A stretch of DNA of 45,783 nucleotides from a virus: positions 1 to 45,783 of the IMG/VR virus record IMGVR_UViG_3300020478_000014; one strand, 5' to 3'. The notes under the pieces were generated by a model. That model was not told the origin of the DNA and did not search any database. It was given only the letters and a program-made list of their open reading frames with translations. A program made the position numbers and the translations under genes. This document shows, piece after piece, positions 1-9,200 of the stretch; the first letter of the stretch is position 1, and each line of letters begins with the position of its first letter.

Positions 1-3000
1 TCACCAGTTACATCACCAGTGATCTGTCCTGTAACTCCTAATGTTCCACCGATAGTAGAGTTAGAAGTTACATCAAGAGTATTTGTTGTGGTTAATCCAC
101 CGAATGTTGCAGCACCAGAAGTGGAGTTAAGAACAACCTTATCTGTGCCAGATCCATTCTGTAGTTTTAATGTCTTAGAAGCACCACGTAGAACGAAATC
201 ATCCTTGAATAGTGAAGTACTATTCTGTGTGATAGTTCCACTAAAGGTTGAGTTGCCATCTACATTCAATGTAGAATCAAAGTCAACAGCACCAGTTACG
301 TTAAGGGTGTCATCAATAACAGATGCACCATCAACATTAAGTGTTCCCTCAATAGTTGTATTACCACTTGCACCAACAACTTGGAATTTGGTGCTGTTAA
401 TTAACAGTGAACCACCAACGTTAATAGATGCAGTTGTAGTTAAACTAGATGCCTCTAATACAGCAAGTGTAGTATTACCAGTGACATCAAGTGTTCCACC
501 GATATCTACATTACCTGTAGTACCATTTAAGGTGATTGTGGTCGCAGCGTTTGGACCTAAGAATAATGAATCACCAATATAGAAATCTTCTGCAACAGTA
601 CCACCACCTGCACTTATCATTAATGCAGCATTAGCAGCAAGTCCTGTTGGATTTGTATTGCTAGTAATTGTGGTATTACCATCAACATTTAATGTGGTGT
701 CGAAATCAACAGCAGACTTAACGTTGACTGTACCCTCAACTACTGTATTACCATTGTCTGTGTCAACACTGAACTTGGTAACGTTAGAGTTATTTTGTAT
801 CTTAAATTCTTTATTGTCAGCATTGATAGTGACATCATCTTGGAAGGTTGCTCCACCATCTACATTCAGAGTAGTATCAAAGTCAACACTACCTTGAACT
901 CCAAGGTTATTAGCAAGAGTAGTTACACCAGCGACATCTAATGTTCCTTTAACATCTGTATTGCCGTTGTCTGTATCAACAGTGAACTTGGTTGTTCCAC
1001 CAGCAGTCTGAACTTCAAATGTCTTGTTATCTGCTTTAACAACTACACCATCTGTGATAGTTGTAAGACCATCGATGTCTGTAGTACCATTAACTGTAAA
1101 GTTGTCATCAACAATAGTCTCACCAGTTGCAGAATCAAGAGTTAAGTTACCAGCAGAGGTATCAATCTCAGAGGTACCTGAGACACCTAACTGGATGTTA
1201 TCAGCAGTAATGTCACCAGAAGTAATTGCAGCATTAAATGTGGATGTTGCATTAACTGTTAAGGTATCTGCGTCTGAATCACCTAAAGTTGAATTACCAT
1301 CTACTTGGAGGTTTCCATCAACCTCAGCATTATCAGTAATATGTACCTTACCTGCATTGGAATCTAGGACAAGGTTGCCAGCAGTTGTTGAAATTTCGTT
1401 ACTAGCAGCCACCCCGATGGTAATGTCGTCAGCAGTAATATCCGTAGAGGTAATGGCTTGGTTGAATTGAACTGTTCCTGTAACACTATGAGCGTCGCCG
1501 CTAGCATTACCGATAGTGGTATTACCATCAACTGTAAGAGTACCATCGACTTTAGCGTTTCCATCAACATTTAGATTGTTATCTACATCTAGGTCATCAG
1601 TGACATTAACTGTGCCACCATCAGAATCAAGAACTAAATTACCTGTAGTTGTGCTTATCTCATTAGAAGCATCAACACCAATCTTGATGTTGTCAGCAGT
1701 AATATCTGTTGAAGTTATTGCTTGGTTGAACTGGACTGTACCTGTAACAATGTGAGCATCACCAGAAGCATTACCAATTGTAGCGTTTCCGTCTACTTGT
1801 AAGGTTCCTTGTACGACAGTGTTACCAGTTGCAGAAGCAACGGTAAACTTAGTGCTATTGATAGCAAAATCAGATGTAACATCTAGGGTACCTGTAATAT
1901 CTACGTCACCACCAAATGATCCATCATCGGTTACTACGAGATCATCACCCACATATAGGTCAAGACCAACAGAAGCACCACCCCCGACAATGAGAGCACC
2001 AGTTGAGTTGTTAGTTGCAGCAGTGGTATCAAACAGTTTAAGACTACCTGCATCAATACCAGTACGAGTTCCAGAGAATGCTTCAGAAGAGTTAGTAGCA
2101 TTATGCCAGAGTGCAAATCTTGAAGCAGTATTATCCCATCCAAAGAATCCTATCTTAGCAGATCCATCATAATAACGGAATTCAATACCACGATCTTTTG
2201 CATCTGCCTGTGAAGGAGCAGTATCACCACCTAAAGTAAAGACAGGATCATCTAAAGTTTGAGTAGTAGAATTGATAGTTGTGGTAGTTCCATTAACTGT
2301 GAGATTACCTTCGACTACTGTGTTTCCACCTACTTCTAAATTCTTACCTGCAGCAAGAGTTACATCACCGTTAAATGTGCTTGTAGCATTAACTGTGAGT
2401 GCATCTGTATCTGCGTCACCAATTGTGGTCTGTGAACCAGTTATATTGACTTCACGATTAAATGTTGCGTCACCGTGAACAGTCAAAGAACCATCAGTTG
2501 CAGTACCCTGTCCAACCCTACCAATTGTAGTAGCACCAGACTCACCTAATACTTGGAACTCAACGTTCTCATTGGTTGTTGCCTTACCAATATAAAGGTC
2601 ATCACCAATATGTAAATCCTGAACAATACCAGCACCACCAGCAACCCTTAAGTTTGCATCTGCATCATCAGCAAATGTTGCATTGTGTGCAGTAGAAGAA
2701 CCAATATACTGACGGTACTTGATGTCTACGTTGTTCAATAATGAAGGTGCAGTACGTGCTGTACCAGCATCCTTAACAATAATTCTATCTGCGACATAAA
2801 GATCTTTACCAACCCTTACATCCTTGTCTATATTTGCACCACCTTTAACATCTAAAGCACCAATATTGGATACTGTAATATCTGACTCAGAAGTACTAGC
2901 ATCAACAGTAAGGTCTGTAGTAAGTTCAAATGTATTGACACCACCTACATTAACCGTTCCTTCAATATCTGTATTACCATTAGTACTGGTAATCTGGAAT

Positions 3001-5621
3001 GTCTGAGTACTACCATTAGTAATGGTAAATGTCTTACCAGTTGTGTCTAATAAGAAGTCGTTGTGAATCGTTACATCATCATCGACGTCTAATGTGCTAT
3101 TAAGAGTAGTTCCACCATCAACATCTAAAGTGCTGTTTAATGTTACTCCACCATCTACATCAAGAGTACCATCTGTATGGGTGTTACCATTGTCTGTATC
3201 TACATCAAATACACTAGCACCAGCAGCAGTCTGAATATCAAATTTCTTATTATCTGCTTGGACAATTAAGTTATCAGTAATAGTTGTCTCTAACTGAATA
3301 TCAACTGTACCTTCTATAACTGTATTACCGTTGTCATAGTCAACAGTAAACTTATCTACACCACCAGCAGTCTGTATATTGAAGGACTTATTATCTGCCT
3401 TGAATAATACGTTATTATTAACCTCAGTCTGTCCAGCAATGGTAGTAGTACCACCAATGTTAGCATTTTCAGAAAGACCAAAACCACCAGTTACAACGAG
3501 AGTACCCGTAGTTGTGCTAGTTGATCCTGTGTTAGTTGTGAGCGCGAGGTTTCCAGCAATGATAGGAGCGTCAGTGCCAGAGAAAACTTCATTGGTGTTA
3601 GTTCCATCGACGACGAACCTATAGCCACCAGTGCCAGACCATATGTTAGTGTTTGCATAATCTGAATCCCATCCAAAGAAACCAATTCGGGCAGAAGAAG
3701 CCTGATAATATCTAAATTCTATACCACGATCTTTACTATCAGATGAAAGAGGTGCAGTGTCACCACCCAATGTCATGATTGGGTCATCTACAGTAGTTAC
3801 AGTACTATTAACTGTAGTAGTTGTACCGTCAACTTGTAAGTCACCACGAATCTGAACTAGACCTGTAATGTCATCATCGTCATTAGGGTCAAGTACCATT
3901 GTTGAGTTGGTAGTTGACAGGACATTATCTTGGAAGTGATAGTCCTCAACATTGACACGGTGATCTACGTCAGTCGCAGAAATTGTAATGTCTTGATCAG
4001 AAGTAATATTGATGATTGCATCACCAGCACCAGCATTAGTAGCATTAATTGCTAATGTGCGATTGTCATTCTCATTGACTTCTAATGCAAATTCAACGTT
4101 ACCACTAGTTCTCTTTATAAACTGATCTACTTTAGAAACATCAAGTGTAAGATTACCAGATAAGGTAGTGTCAAGATTAATATCTACAGCACCAGTAAGA
4201 GATGAACCACTTGTAGCACTTCCATTACCATTAGCATCATCAGCAGCAGGAGCAGAATAACTATTTCCTTGAGATAGAATAGAAGGTTGATATGGATACT
4301 CACCTGTATCATATCCAACTACTCGGAAAGCAGAACCACCCGTACGATTATTGATGTTGAGGTGATTAATTTTAGTTAAACCATGATATGCATTATAGAC
4401 GTTTCTCTCTTTGTCTAATACATAAGTTTCAGTTGCAGCCGTGTCTGTGAACATCAACAGACCGTTTGACTGTAATTGGGAATTCTCTATTGCATTTTCA
4501 GAGATCGATACATGACCTCCGATTGTGTTGTTGGTCCCATCCCAAACAGTAACATCAAAATCTTCTTGAGCAAAAGATGCAAGACCTTTCTGCTCTATCT
4601 GTGCAGTCCAAAGGTATCTCCATCCACCTGTATCACTAGTATCAGTGTGTGATGGTTCTCCTAAACCTGCACCAATATCTCTTATAGCAGCCTGGTATAC
4701 CCTAGCACCACTTGTTTCAACTATAGCAAATCTATCATATGCAGTTGCGTTATCAAATGCTGCATAGGTAGATCCCTCTTTAGCAGTAGCAATAGGAATT
4801 GTTAATGCTTGTGTTGAACGACCATAACGGTCAAGAGTTATCTGAGTGGTGTTAACAGTCTCATTACCATTACCTGCAATTGATATCAGGGAAGGATCAA
4901 GGTTACCATTAGGGTTGTATTGTGCTACAACAACAGCAGTATCAGCAAGATCAACTAATGGGTTTGATGCTTGACCATCACCATTGGATATAATAATACG
5001 TCCAGCACCACCAGTAATCTGTCTATTGACAAGAGTACCAGCAGATTCCCTAGAAATCAGACCAAATGTGGTCATGTTTGCTAGAGATGTTAAGTCTGCA
5101 TCTAATGGTTGTGCGTCAGTAATACCAAAGGTAGATAAACTCGTGGGGTTATTAGCGTTAATAATACGACCACGAGAGTCAATAGTTAACTGTGTATAGG
5201 TACCTGTGGCAGATAGGTTATTAGAATCGTAGTGTGGTAGAGACGTAACATAATTCAATTCAGCAGTTATGTTTACGTTTGCTGAACCATCGAATGAAGC
5301 AGATCCAGACATGTCACCAGCAAGGGTGAATGATCTAGTATTGGCAAGACGAGTAGCAGTGGCAGAGTTACCAATAAGAGACGCAGTTATAGCACCAGCG
5401 GCAAAGTTACCGTCAGCGTCCCTTTTAACTAGTGTATTTGCAGTGTTGGACTCAGTTTCAATTGGTCTCTCATACTTCAGAGAGTTCCAAGGGGTTACAC
5501 CATCACCGATTTTGATACGTGAAGTATCGATCTCGATCCCGATTTCACCTTGAGCGAGTATTGGGTTAACGTTCGCCCACTGTTGAGCACCGTCACGCCT
5601 TAATTGGATTCTATTTGCCAT
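1..5621 (-). CDS. Tail fibre protein with Mtd_N-like N-terminus, C-terminus beyond window
   Basis: The reading frame starts at ATG 5621 and stays open for 1,873 codons to the left edge, so the C-terminus is missing. The N-terminus (MANRIQLRRDGAQQWANVNP, then an LAQGEIGIEID...IKIGDG segment) matches the pattern of phage fibre proteins that begin with a major-tropism-determinant N-terminal (Mtd_N) fold, which is thought to attach the fibre to the virion. The rest is rich in Gly, Thr, Val, Asn and Asp and made of fibre-type repeats: ADNKxFxIQTAGG, FTVDxDNGNTxxxGT and 'LxVDGxTT' units, plus two copies of a DDPxxTLGGDTAP...DRGIEFRYY...GFFGWD block. That composition suits an elongated, probably trimeric beta-structured fibre. 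A late promoter at 5663-5670 and a terminator just before it make this a separately transcribed gene. Receptor binding is inferred; the tip domain is not visible. Confidence 0.85.
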   Translation of the reverse strand, partial: MANRIQLRRDGAQQWANVNPILAQGEIGIEIDTSRIKIGDGVTPWNSLKYERPIETESNTANTLVKRDADGNFAAGAITASLIGNSATATRLANTRSFTLAGDMSGSASFDGSANVNITAELNYVTSLPHYDSNNLSATGTYTQLTIDSRGRIINANNPTSLSTFGITDAQPLDADLTSLANMTTFGLISRESAGTLVNRQITGGAGRIIISNGDGQASNPLVDLADTAVVVAQYNPNGNLDPSLISIAGNGNETVNTTQITLDRYGRSTQALTIPIATAKEGSTYAAFDNATAYDRFAIVETSGARVYQAAIRDIGAGLGEPSHTDTSDTGGWRYLWTAQIEQKGLASFAQEDFDVTVWDGTNNTIGGHVSISENAIENSQLQSNGLLMFTDTAATETYVLDKERNVYNAYHGLTKINHLNINNRTGGSAFRVVGYDTGEYPYQPSILSQGNSYSAPAADDANGNGSATSGSSLTGAVDINLDTTLSGNLTLDVSKVDQFIKRTSGNVEFALEVNENDNRTLAINATNAGAGDAIINITSDQDITISATDVDHRVNVEDYHFQDNVLSTTNSTMVLDPNDDDDITGLVQIRGDLQVDGTTTTVNSTVTTVDDPIMTLGGDTAPLSSDSKDRGIEFRYYQASSARIGFFGWDSDYANTNIWSGTGGYRFVVDGTNTNEVFSGTDAPIIAGNLALTTNTGSTSTTTGTLVVTGGFGLSENANIGGTTTIAGQTEVNNNVLFKADNKSFNIQTAGGVDKFTVDYDNGNTVIEGTVDIQLETTITDNLIVQADNKKFDIQTAAGASVFDVDTDNGNTHTDGTLDVDGGVTLNSTLDVDGGTTLNSTLDVDDDVTIHNDFLLDTTGKTFTITNGSTQTFQITSTNGNTDIEGTVNVGGVNTFELTTDLTVDASTSESDITVSNIGALDVKGGANIDKDVRVGKDLYVADRIIVKDAGTARTAPSLLNNVDIKYRQYIGSSTAHNATFADDADANLRVAGGAGIVQDLHIGDDLYIGKATTNENVEFQVLGESGATTIGRVGQGTATDGSLTVHGDATFNREVNITGSQTTIGDADTDALTVNATSTFNGDVTLAAGKNLEVGGNTVVEGNLTVNGTTTTINSTTQTLDDPVFTLGGDTAPSQADAKDRGIEFRYYDGSAKIGFFGWDNTASRFALWHNATNSSEAFSGTRTGIDAGSLKLFDTTAATNNSTGALIVGGGASVGLDLYVGDDLVVTDDGSFGGDVDITGTLDVTSDFAINSTKFTVASATGNTVVQGTLQVDGNATIGNASGDAHIVTGTVQFNQAITSTDITADNIKIGVDASNEISTTTGNLVLDSDGGTVNVTDDLDVDNNLNVDGNAKVDGTLTVDGNTTIGNASGDAHSVTGTVQFNQAITSTDITADDITIGVAASNEISTTAGNLVLDSNAGKVHITDNAEVDGNLQVDGNSTLGDSDADTLTVNATSTFNAAITSGDITADNIQLGVSGTSEIDTSAGNLTLDSATGETIVDDNFTVNGTTDIDGLTTITDGVVVKADNKTFEVQTAGGTTKFTVDTDNGNTDVKGTLDVAGVTTLANNLGVQGSVDFDTTLNVDGGATFQDDVTINADNKEFKIQNNSNVTKFSVDTDNGNTVVEGTVNVKSAVDFDTTLNVDGNTTITSNTNPTGLAANAALMISAGGGTVAEDFYIGDSLFLGPNAATTITLNGTTGNVDIGGTLDVTGNTTLAVLEASSLTTTASINVGGSLLINSTKFQVVGASGNTTIEGTLNVDGASVIDDTLNVTGAVDFDSTLNVDGNSTFSGTITQNSTSLFKDDFVLRGASKTLKLQNGSGTDKVVLNSTSGAATFGGLTTTNTLDVTSNSTIGGTLGVTGQITGDVTG
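1930..2265 (-). repeat. Fibre block copy 2 (DDPVFTLGGDTAP...GFFGWDN)
   Basis: Within the tail-fibre gene this block reads DDPVFTLGGDTAP, then DRGIEFRYY, GFFGWDN and SEAFSGT. It repeats, with divergence, the block at 3565-3805. The family of this block is common in marine phage fibres from memory; its role is unknown. Confidence 0.7.
3565..3805 (-). repeat. Fibre block copy 1 (DDPIMTLGGDTAP...GFFGWDS)
   Basis: This is the first copy, in translation order, of the duplicated fibre block: DDPIMTLGGDTAP, DRGIEFRYYQ, ARIGFFGWDS, then a TNEVFSGTDAP end. The conserved cores and the divergent middles suggest an old internal duplication about 1.5 kb apart. Confidence 0.7.
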
Positions 5622-5662
5622 TTTTTATCCGATGATGTGCCAGCTGTACCATGCTTCTTTGT

Positions 5663-5670
5663 TATTTATA
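5663..5670 (-). promoter_or_regulatory. T4-type late promoter element TATAAATA for the tail-fibre gene
   Basis: The minus strand reads TATAAATA, the T4 late promoter -10 consensus, 41 nt upstream of the fibre start codon and just downstream of a terminator. The position between terminator and gene makes this the most convincing promoter in the window. It would depend on a gp55-like late sigma factor, which is not seen here. Confidence 0.75.
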
Positions 5671-5675
5671 TGCAC

Positions 5676-5703
5676 AATAAAAAAGAGTCCCAGATGGGAC
5701 TCT
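5676..5703 (-). terminator. Rho-independent terminator after the small coiled-coil genes
   Basis: On the minus strand, a perfect 8-bp stem (AGAGTCCC / GGGACTCT) with a 4-nt ATCT loop is followed by TTTTTATT. The stem bases lie at 5696-5703 and 5684-5691. The TAG stop codon of the upstream gene (5702-5704) is partly inside the stem. It separates the main structural block from the tail-fibre gene. Confidence 0.9.
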
Positions 5704-5923
5704 ATTCAGTTCCCTCTGGAGAGTCCCCCTCTGGAGGTTCCTCTTGAGGAGGTTGTAAATATTCGAGGGTTTCAATAGCACCAAGTAATTTGAGTGCTTG
5801 AGTTTCGTTTTGTTTAATCTGTCTTTGCAATTCTTGATTTTGTTTAATCAGACCATCATATCTGCTTTTAAAATCCCCCAGTAATTGCTCTGGTGGCATT
5901 TGTTCTGTCACGTCAACTGGCAT
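5702..5923 (-). CDS. Small coiled-coil protein, acidic proline-rich tail (73 aa)
   Basis: This is a short gene of unrecognised function. After a leader (MPVDVTEQMPPEQLL), residues about 15-52 form a strongly helical, heptad-like segment rich in Gln, Lys, Leu and Asn, so a coiled coil is likely. The last about 18 residues are acidic and proline-rich (EEPPEGDSPEG). It starts inside the end of the preceding gene (11-nt overlap) behind a strong Shine-Dalgarno sequence, and its stop codon lies in a terminator stem. Both points support a real translated gene. Its place before the tail-fibre gene allows a role as a fibre assembly factor or small virion component, but that is inference only. Confidence 0.75.
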   Translation of the reverse strand: MPVDVTEQMPPEQLLGDFKSRYDGLIKQNQELQRQIKQNETQALKLLGAIETLEYLQPPQEEPPEGDSPEGTE

Positions 5924-6170
5924 GTTTTTCCTCCACTAATTGCTTGAGTAATGTTTTCATATCGGATATGTCTGATTTTAGATCAGAAACCTCCTTTTGT
6001 AAAGTGTCGAAATCCTCGGCTTTATTTCTCCGAGAATTATACGCTTTCATGTATTTGGCGTATTCATCAACGTTTGTGTTGATTATAGCATTAGATATGG
6101 GATCACGATACTTGTGCTCATGACCCTCAACAGGTATCCATCCTTCTTGTTTTGGATCTAGGCTTGACAT
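5913..6170 (-). CDS. Small coiled-coil protein (85 aa)
   Basis: This gene is not recognised by family. Residues 1-35 (MSSLDPKQEGWIPVEGHEHK, then YRDPISNAIINTN) look like a small folded or extended head. From about residue 36 on it is charged and helical, with a heptad-like stretch (KAEDFDTLQKEVSDLKSDIS) typical of a coiled coil. It lies 49 nt after the 2,456-aa gene and overlaps the next gene by 11 nt (stop TGA at 5913-5915). The two small coiled-coil proteins are therefore probably co-expressed and may act together, for example as a fibre chaperone or linker; the sequence does not decide this. Confidence 0.75.
   Translation of the reverse strand: MSSLDPKQEGWIPVEGHEHKYRDPISNAIINTNVDEYAKYMKAYNSRRNKAEDFDTLQKEVSDLKSDISDMKTLLKQLVEEKHAS
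5930..5934 (-). promoter_or_regulatory. Shine-Dalgarno GGAGG for the 73-aa gene
   Basis: GGAGG lies 6 nt before the ATG at 5923, within the coding region of the upstream 85-aa gene. It is the clearest ribosome binding site in the window and fixes the start despite the overlap. Confidence 0.8.
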
Positions 6171-6219
6171 GATCTAATAATCTAATTATAATAACACTGT
6201 AAGGGTTCAGGGGAACAGT

Positions 6220-9200
6220 TTAGGTAGCTAAAGCTGTTGCTCTAAGGTCAGCAATGAGGGGAACCGATGCTTGACTCTTGGACTTCATAACCAGTTTAAC
6301 CTGGAATGCGTTAAAGTTCAATCCATTTACTTCGTATTCAAAGTCCTTCCATAGAATTTCTTCAGAAGGAGTAGTATCATAATTTATATTTTCGGGGAAC
6401 GCCGTCCAATCTGTGTCTTCCGCCCTCGATGAAGAACCAAACGTAAATACCTTATAATAAGGATAGATGAATGCGTTTGCACTTCTAGTAATCTGGAATG
6501 AAAGTTTCAACGTTCTAGACTCCTGAGACAGTCTAGCAAGTCTTGTGAGATAAACCGCGTCGTTCTGATCACCTGTTGGATCAGTAGACGTATCTCCTGC
6601 TCTATCTATATTAGCCTGACTTGGGATCTCTGCTGATCCACCTGGCCAGTAGTTGATTCTGTTGGTAGTAGTTATTAAAGAACAACGGTCTAAGTCAATA
6701 ACAGGAGTTAAGAAAGAATTATCCGTTGCTAAGTTCACCTGAAGACTGAAGGACTTAGCACCCTCCATCTTGTTATTCTCATTAATCTCAGAAGCAATCA
6801 TTTGCGGAGCAGCAAATTGGTTCTGATCATTCAATACAACCTCAACAAAATCACCAGTATTAATAAATGATGCTTGGTCTATAGTTGTTGAACCATCACC
6901 AATAGAGGTTGCTGTAGTTGTATTAACTAAAGAACGTATGGTGGTTTCAGGTAGATTCATTGTTAACACACTAGGTGTCAATGTTTCAAACTGAATATTT
7001 TGAGAATGCCATACATCCTTACCGCCACCACGAATACCATTCGTTGCAACACTGGTTGTATGTAACATGTAACTATCCAACCATGGGCAGGATATGCTGG
7101 TATGTACTTTGTTCAATTCGATCAAAGGTATACCATCAAGGTTATAACAAATAACAGAAGCGTTAGCATCGTGTGCTACAGCAGTAGTATTATTAGCACC
7201 ACGACCGCTTGTGTTAACACTTATAGTCTGACCTGTTGAGGAAATAGAACTATAAGCAATGATTTCGTCATCAATCTTAATATAACCAGGGTTCGTAGTT
7301 GAAACTGGTAGGTTATTAATGGTTTGATGGAATGACAATGCGTCTTGTACTGCAATAGTAGTTGCATCAGCAGCAAGACTTGATGTCAAGAATGTTGGAC
7401 TTATTTCTGAAATGATTCCTTCAACGGAAACGTTGTTGGAACGCTCGTGCATACCATGATTCTTATGATATACAAGAACTTCTTTATCAGAAGAGTCATA
7501 TGTAGGAGTTGCAGTAGGATATCCTTCTACACTATCTCCACCTGCTGTATATGTAACACCAGAGGATTGGATAGTTGCAGTAGTACCATTACTTGTGGTT
7601 AATGTATCAGTGTCAGCAAAGGTTCCTTTCAGGTAGTTTGCTTTCAATATACCTGTACCTACTTCCCATGATGTAATAACACCTTCAGCACCACCACCAT
7701 TGGTTACTGTGTTACCTACGATAATACCAGTACCATTGATAGTAGAAGTTGTGATTACCACTTCTGCTTGTGAAGATTTCAATACGTTATAGAAACCACC
7801 ACCACTCTGTGCAAAACCAGATGCGAACACACCATCGATATCACTCAATGTTAATAGTGGAGTAGCACCAGTAGTATCCCATTCAACAACAGTACCCTGT
7901 GCATTTGATGGATCCTGAAGAATCCTAGCACCAACTGTATATGAACCACTAAACGCATTAGGTAGTGAGAGTACTTGTTTTGGTCTCAAAGTGAGAATTG
8001 GATTCTCAATAAGATTATGAACACCACCATTACCTCTACCTAAGGTGCAATTGTTAAACATTGCTTGACCTGAAGTAGGAGTAAAGTCGCAACGATACAT
8101 TACAAATTTAAGGTCTTCATACTGATCAGCAGTCCAAGTAGATGCGTTCTGTGATTTGAATAGAACACCTGCATATGGTTGCTCAGATATGGTTCTTGTA
8201 CCAGTGACATCTACGTCACCCATTCTAGAGATCCATACCTTATACTCGTTAGAGTCAGATAGAAGTACGAAACAATATTCAGTGGACTGTTTGATATAAA
8301 CAGGAGCACGGAACGTGAACTTCGTTGGTATAGCAGCATTCTCAGAAGTCTCAATATCTAATGGATTGAGAGTAACATCAGAGAAAGGTAGAATACTTGC
8401 AGTAGGATAACCATTCTCCATAGTTCTTATTTGCATGGAGATAGGAATATTACTATCCTTAGTTGCAAAGAAGATTTCTACAGAGTTAATGAACATACCA
8501 CCTTCTTCATCCATAATAAAGGATTGTGCAAGTGGGTCATACCAACCAACCTGACGTGTTTCAGTTCTGGTTGTAACAACAGTTCTATCTTGACTTACAG
8601 TATCACGAACAATTTCAGCATTACGTACTGCCAATACATTTTCACGGACAGTATTTAATGTACCCCTTGCTTCGTACGTGGTTTCTGCTGAAGAGTCAAC
8701 AGTACCAGGTAACTTGCTATTATCTTCATTCGTAGTGAAACGGAAAGTCCTCGTACCAGTCGCAAAGCGTGGGTTTGAATCTTCTCCTGGATTAGGAATG
8801 AATAGCGTACCAGCAATCTCACCAACATTGTTGGAAATAATTCTACGATCTTTTACAACTGCCTTAGCACCAGACGTCTGACCTGTAAGAATTTCACCAA
8901 CTTGAATATTTCCATAGAAGTTAGGGTTCTTGGTCTCTGCCATCGCAGTGATATCAATATTCAAGATATCAGTTTGAGATGCATAAGACTCAGGTAAAGC
9001 AGTTTGAATACCTAGGTATGGGTTGAATTGACCACCATCATTAGGTAGTGCAACTTTTATACGACACCCAGAAGTTGATCCAATTACAGTTTCACCAACA
9101 ACGAAAGGTGTTTCGTTTGTAGTTGGGTCTGCAGAGGAGTTCTTAACTAACTCAATAATCTTAGGTGTCAGATAATTTGTAACATTTACATTATCAAAGA

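Noticed and set aside
19-5553. Many plus-strand open frames opposite the tail-fibre gene (for example 19-582, 1024-1470, 5269-5553).
   Set aside because: They are antisense to a continuous minus-strand gene with clear fibre repeats, have Ser/Val/Pro/Leu-rich low-complexity translations, and lack ribosome sites and recognisable domains. The repeat-rich T/V/G/D coding creates long antisense frames.
1-5621. Diversity-generating retroelement linked to the Mtd_N-type fibre.
   Set aside because: No reverse transcriptase gene or template repeat is visible, and the C-terminal variable region of the fibre lies outside the window.
6183-6190. TATAATTA as a late promoter for the 85-aa gene.
   Set aside because: It matches the consensus at 7 of 8 positions, but lies only 12 nt from the start codon. 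That leaves almost no leader, and no ribosome site can be seen.
6198-6219. Possible small hairpin (GTTC...GAAC) after the 2,456-aa gene as a terminator.
   Set aside because: The stem is only 4 bp and no T-run follows, so termination here is unsupported.
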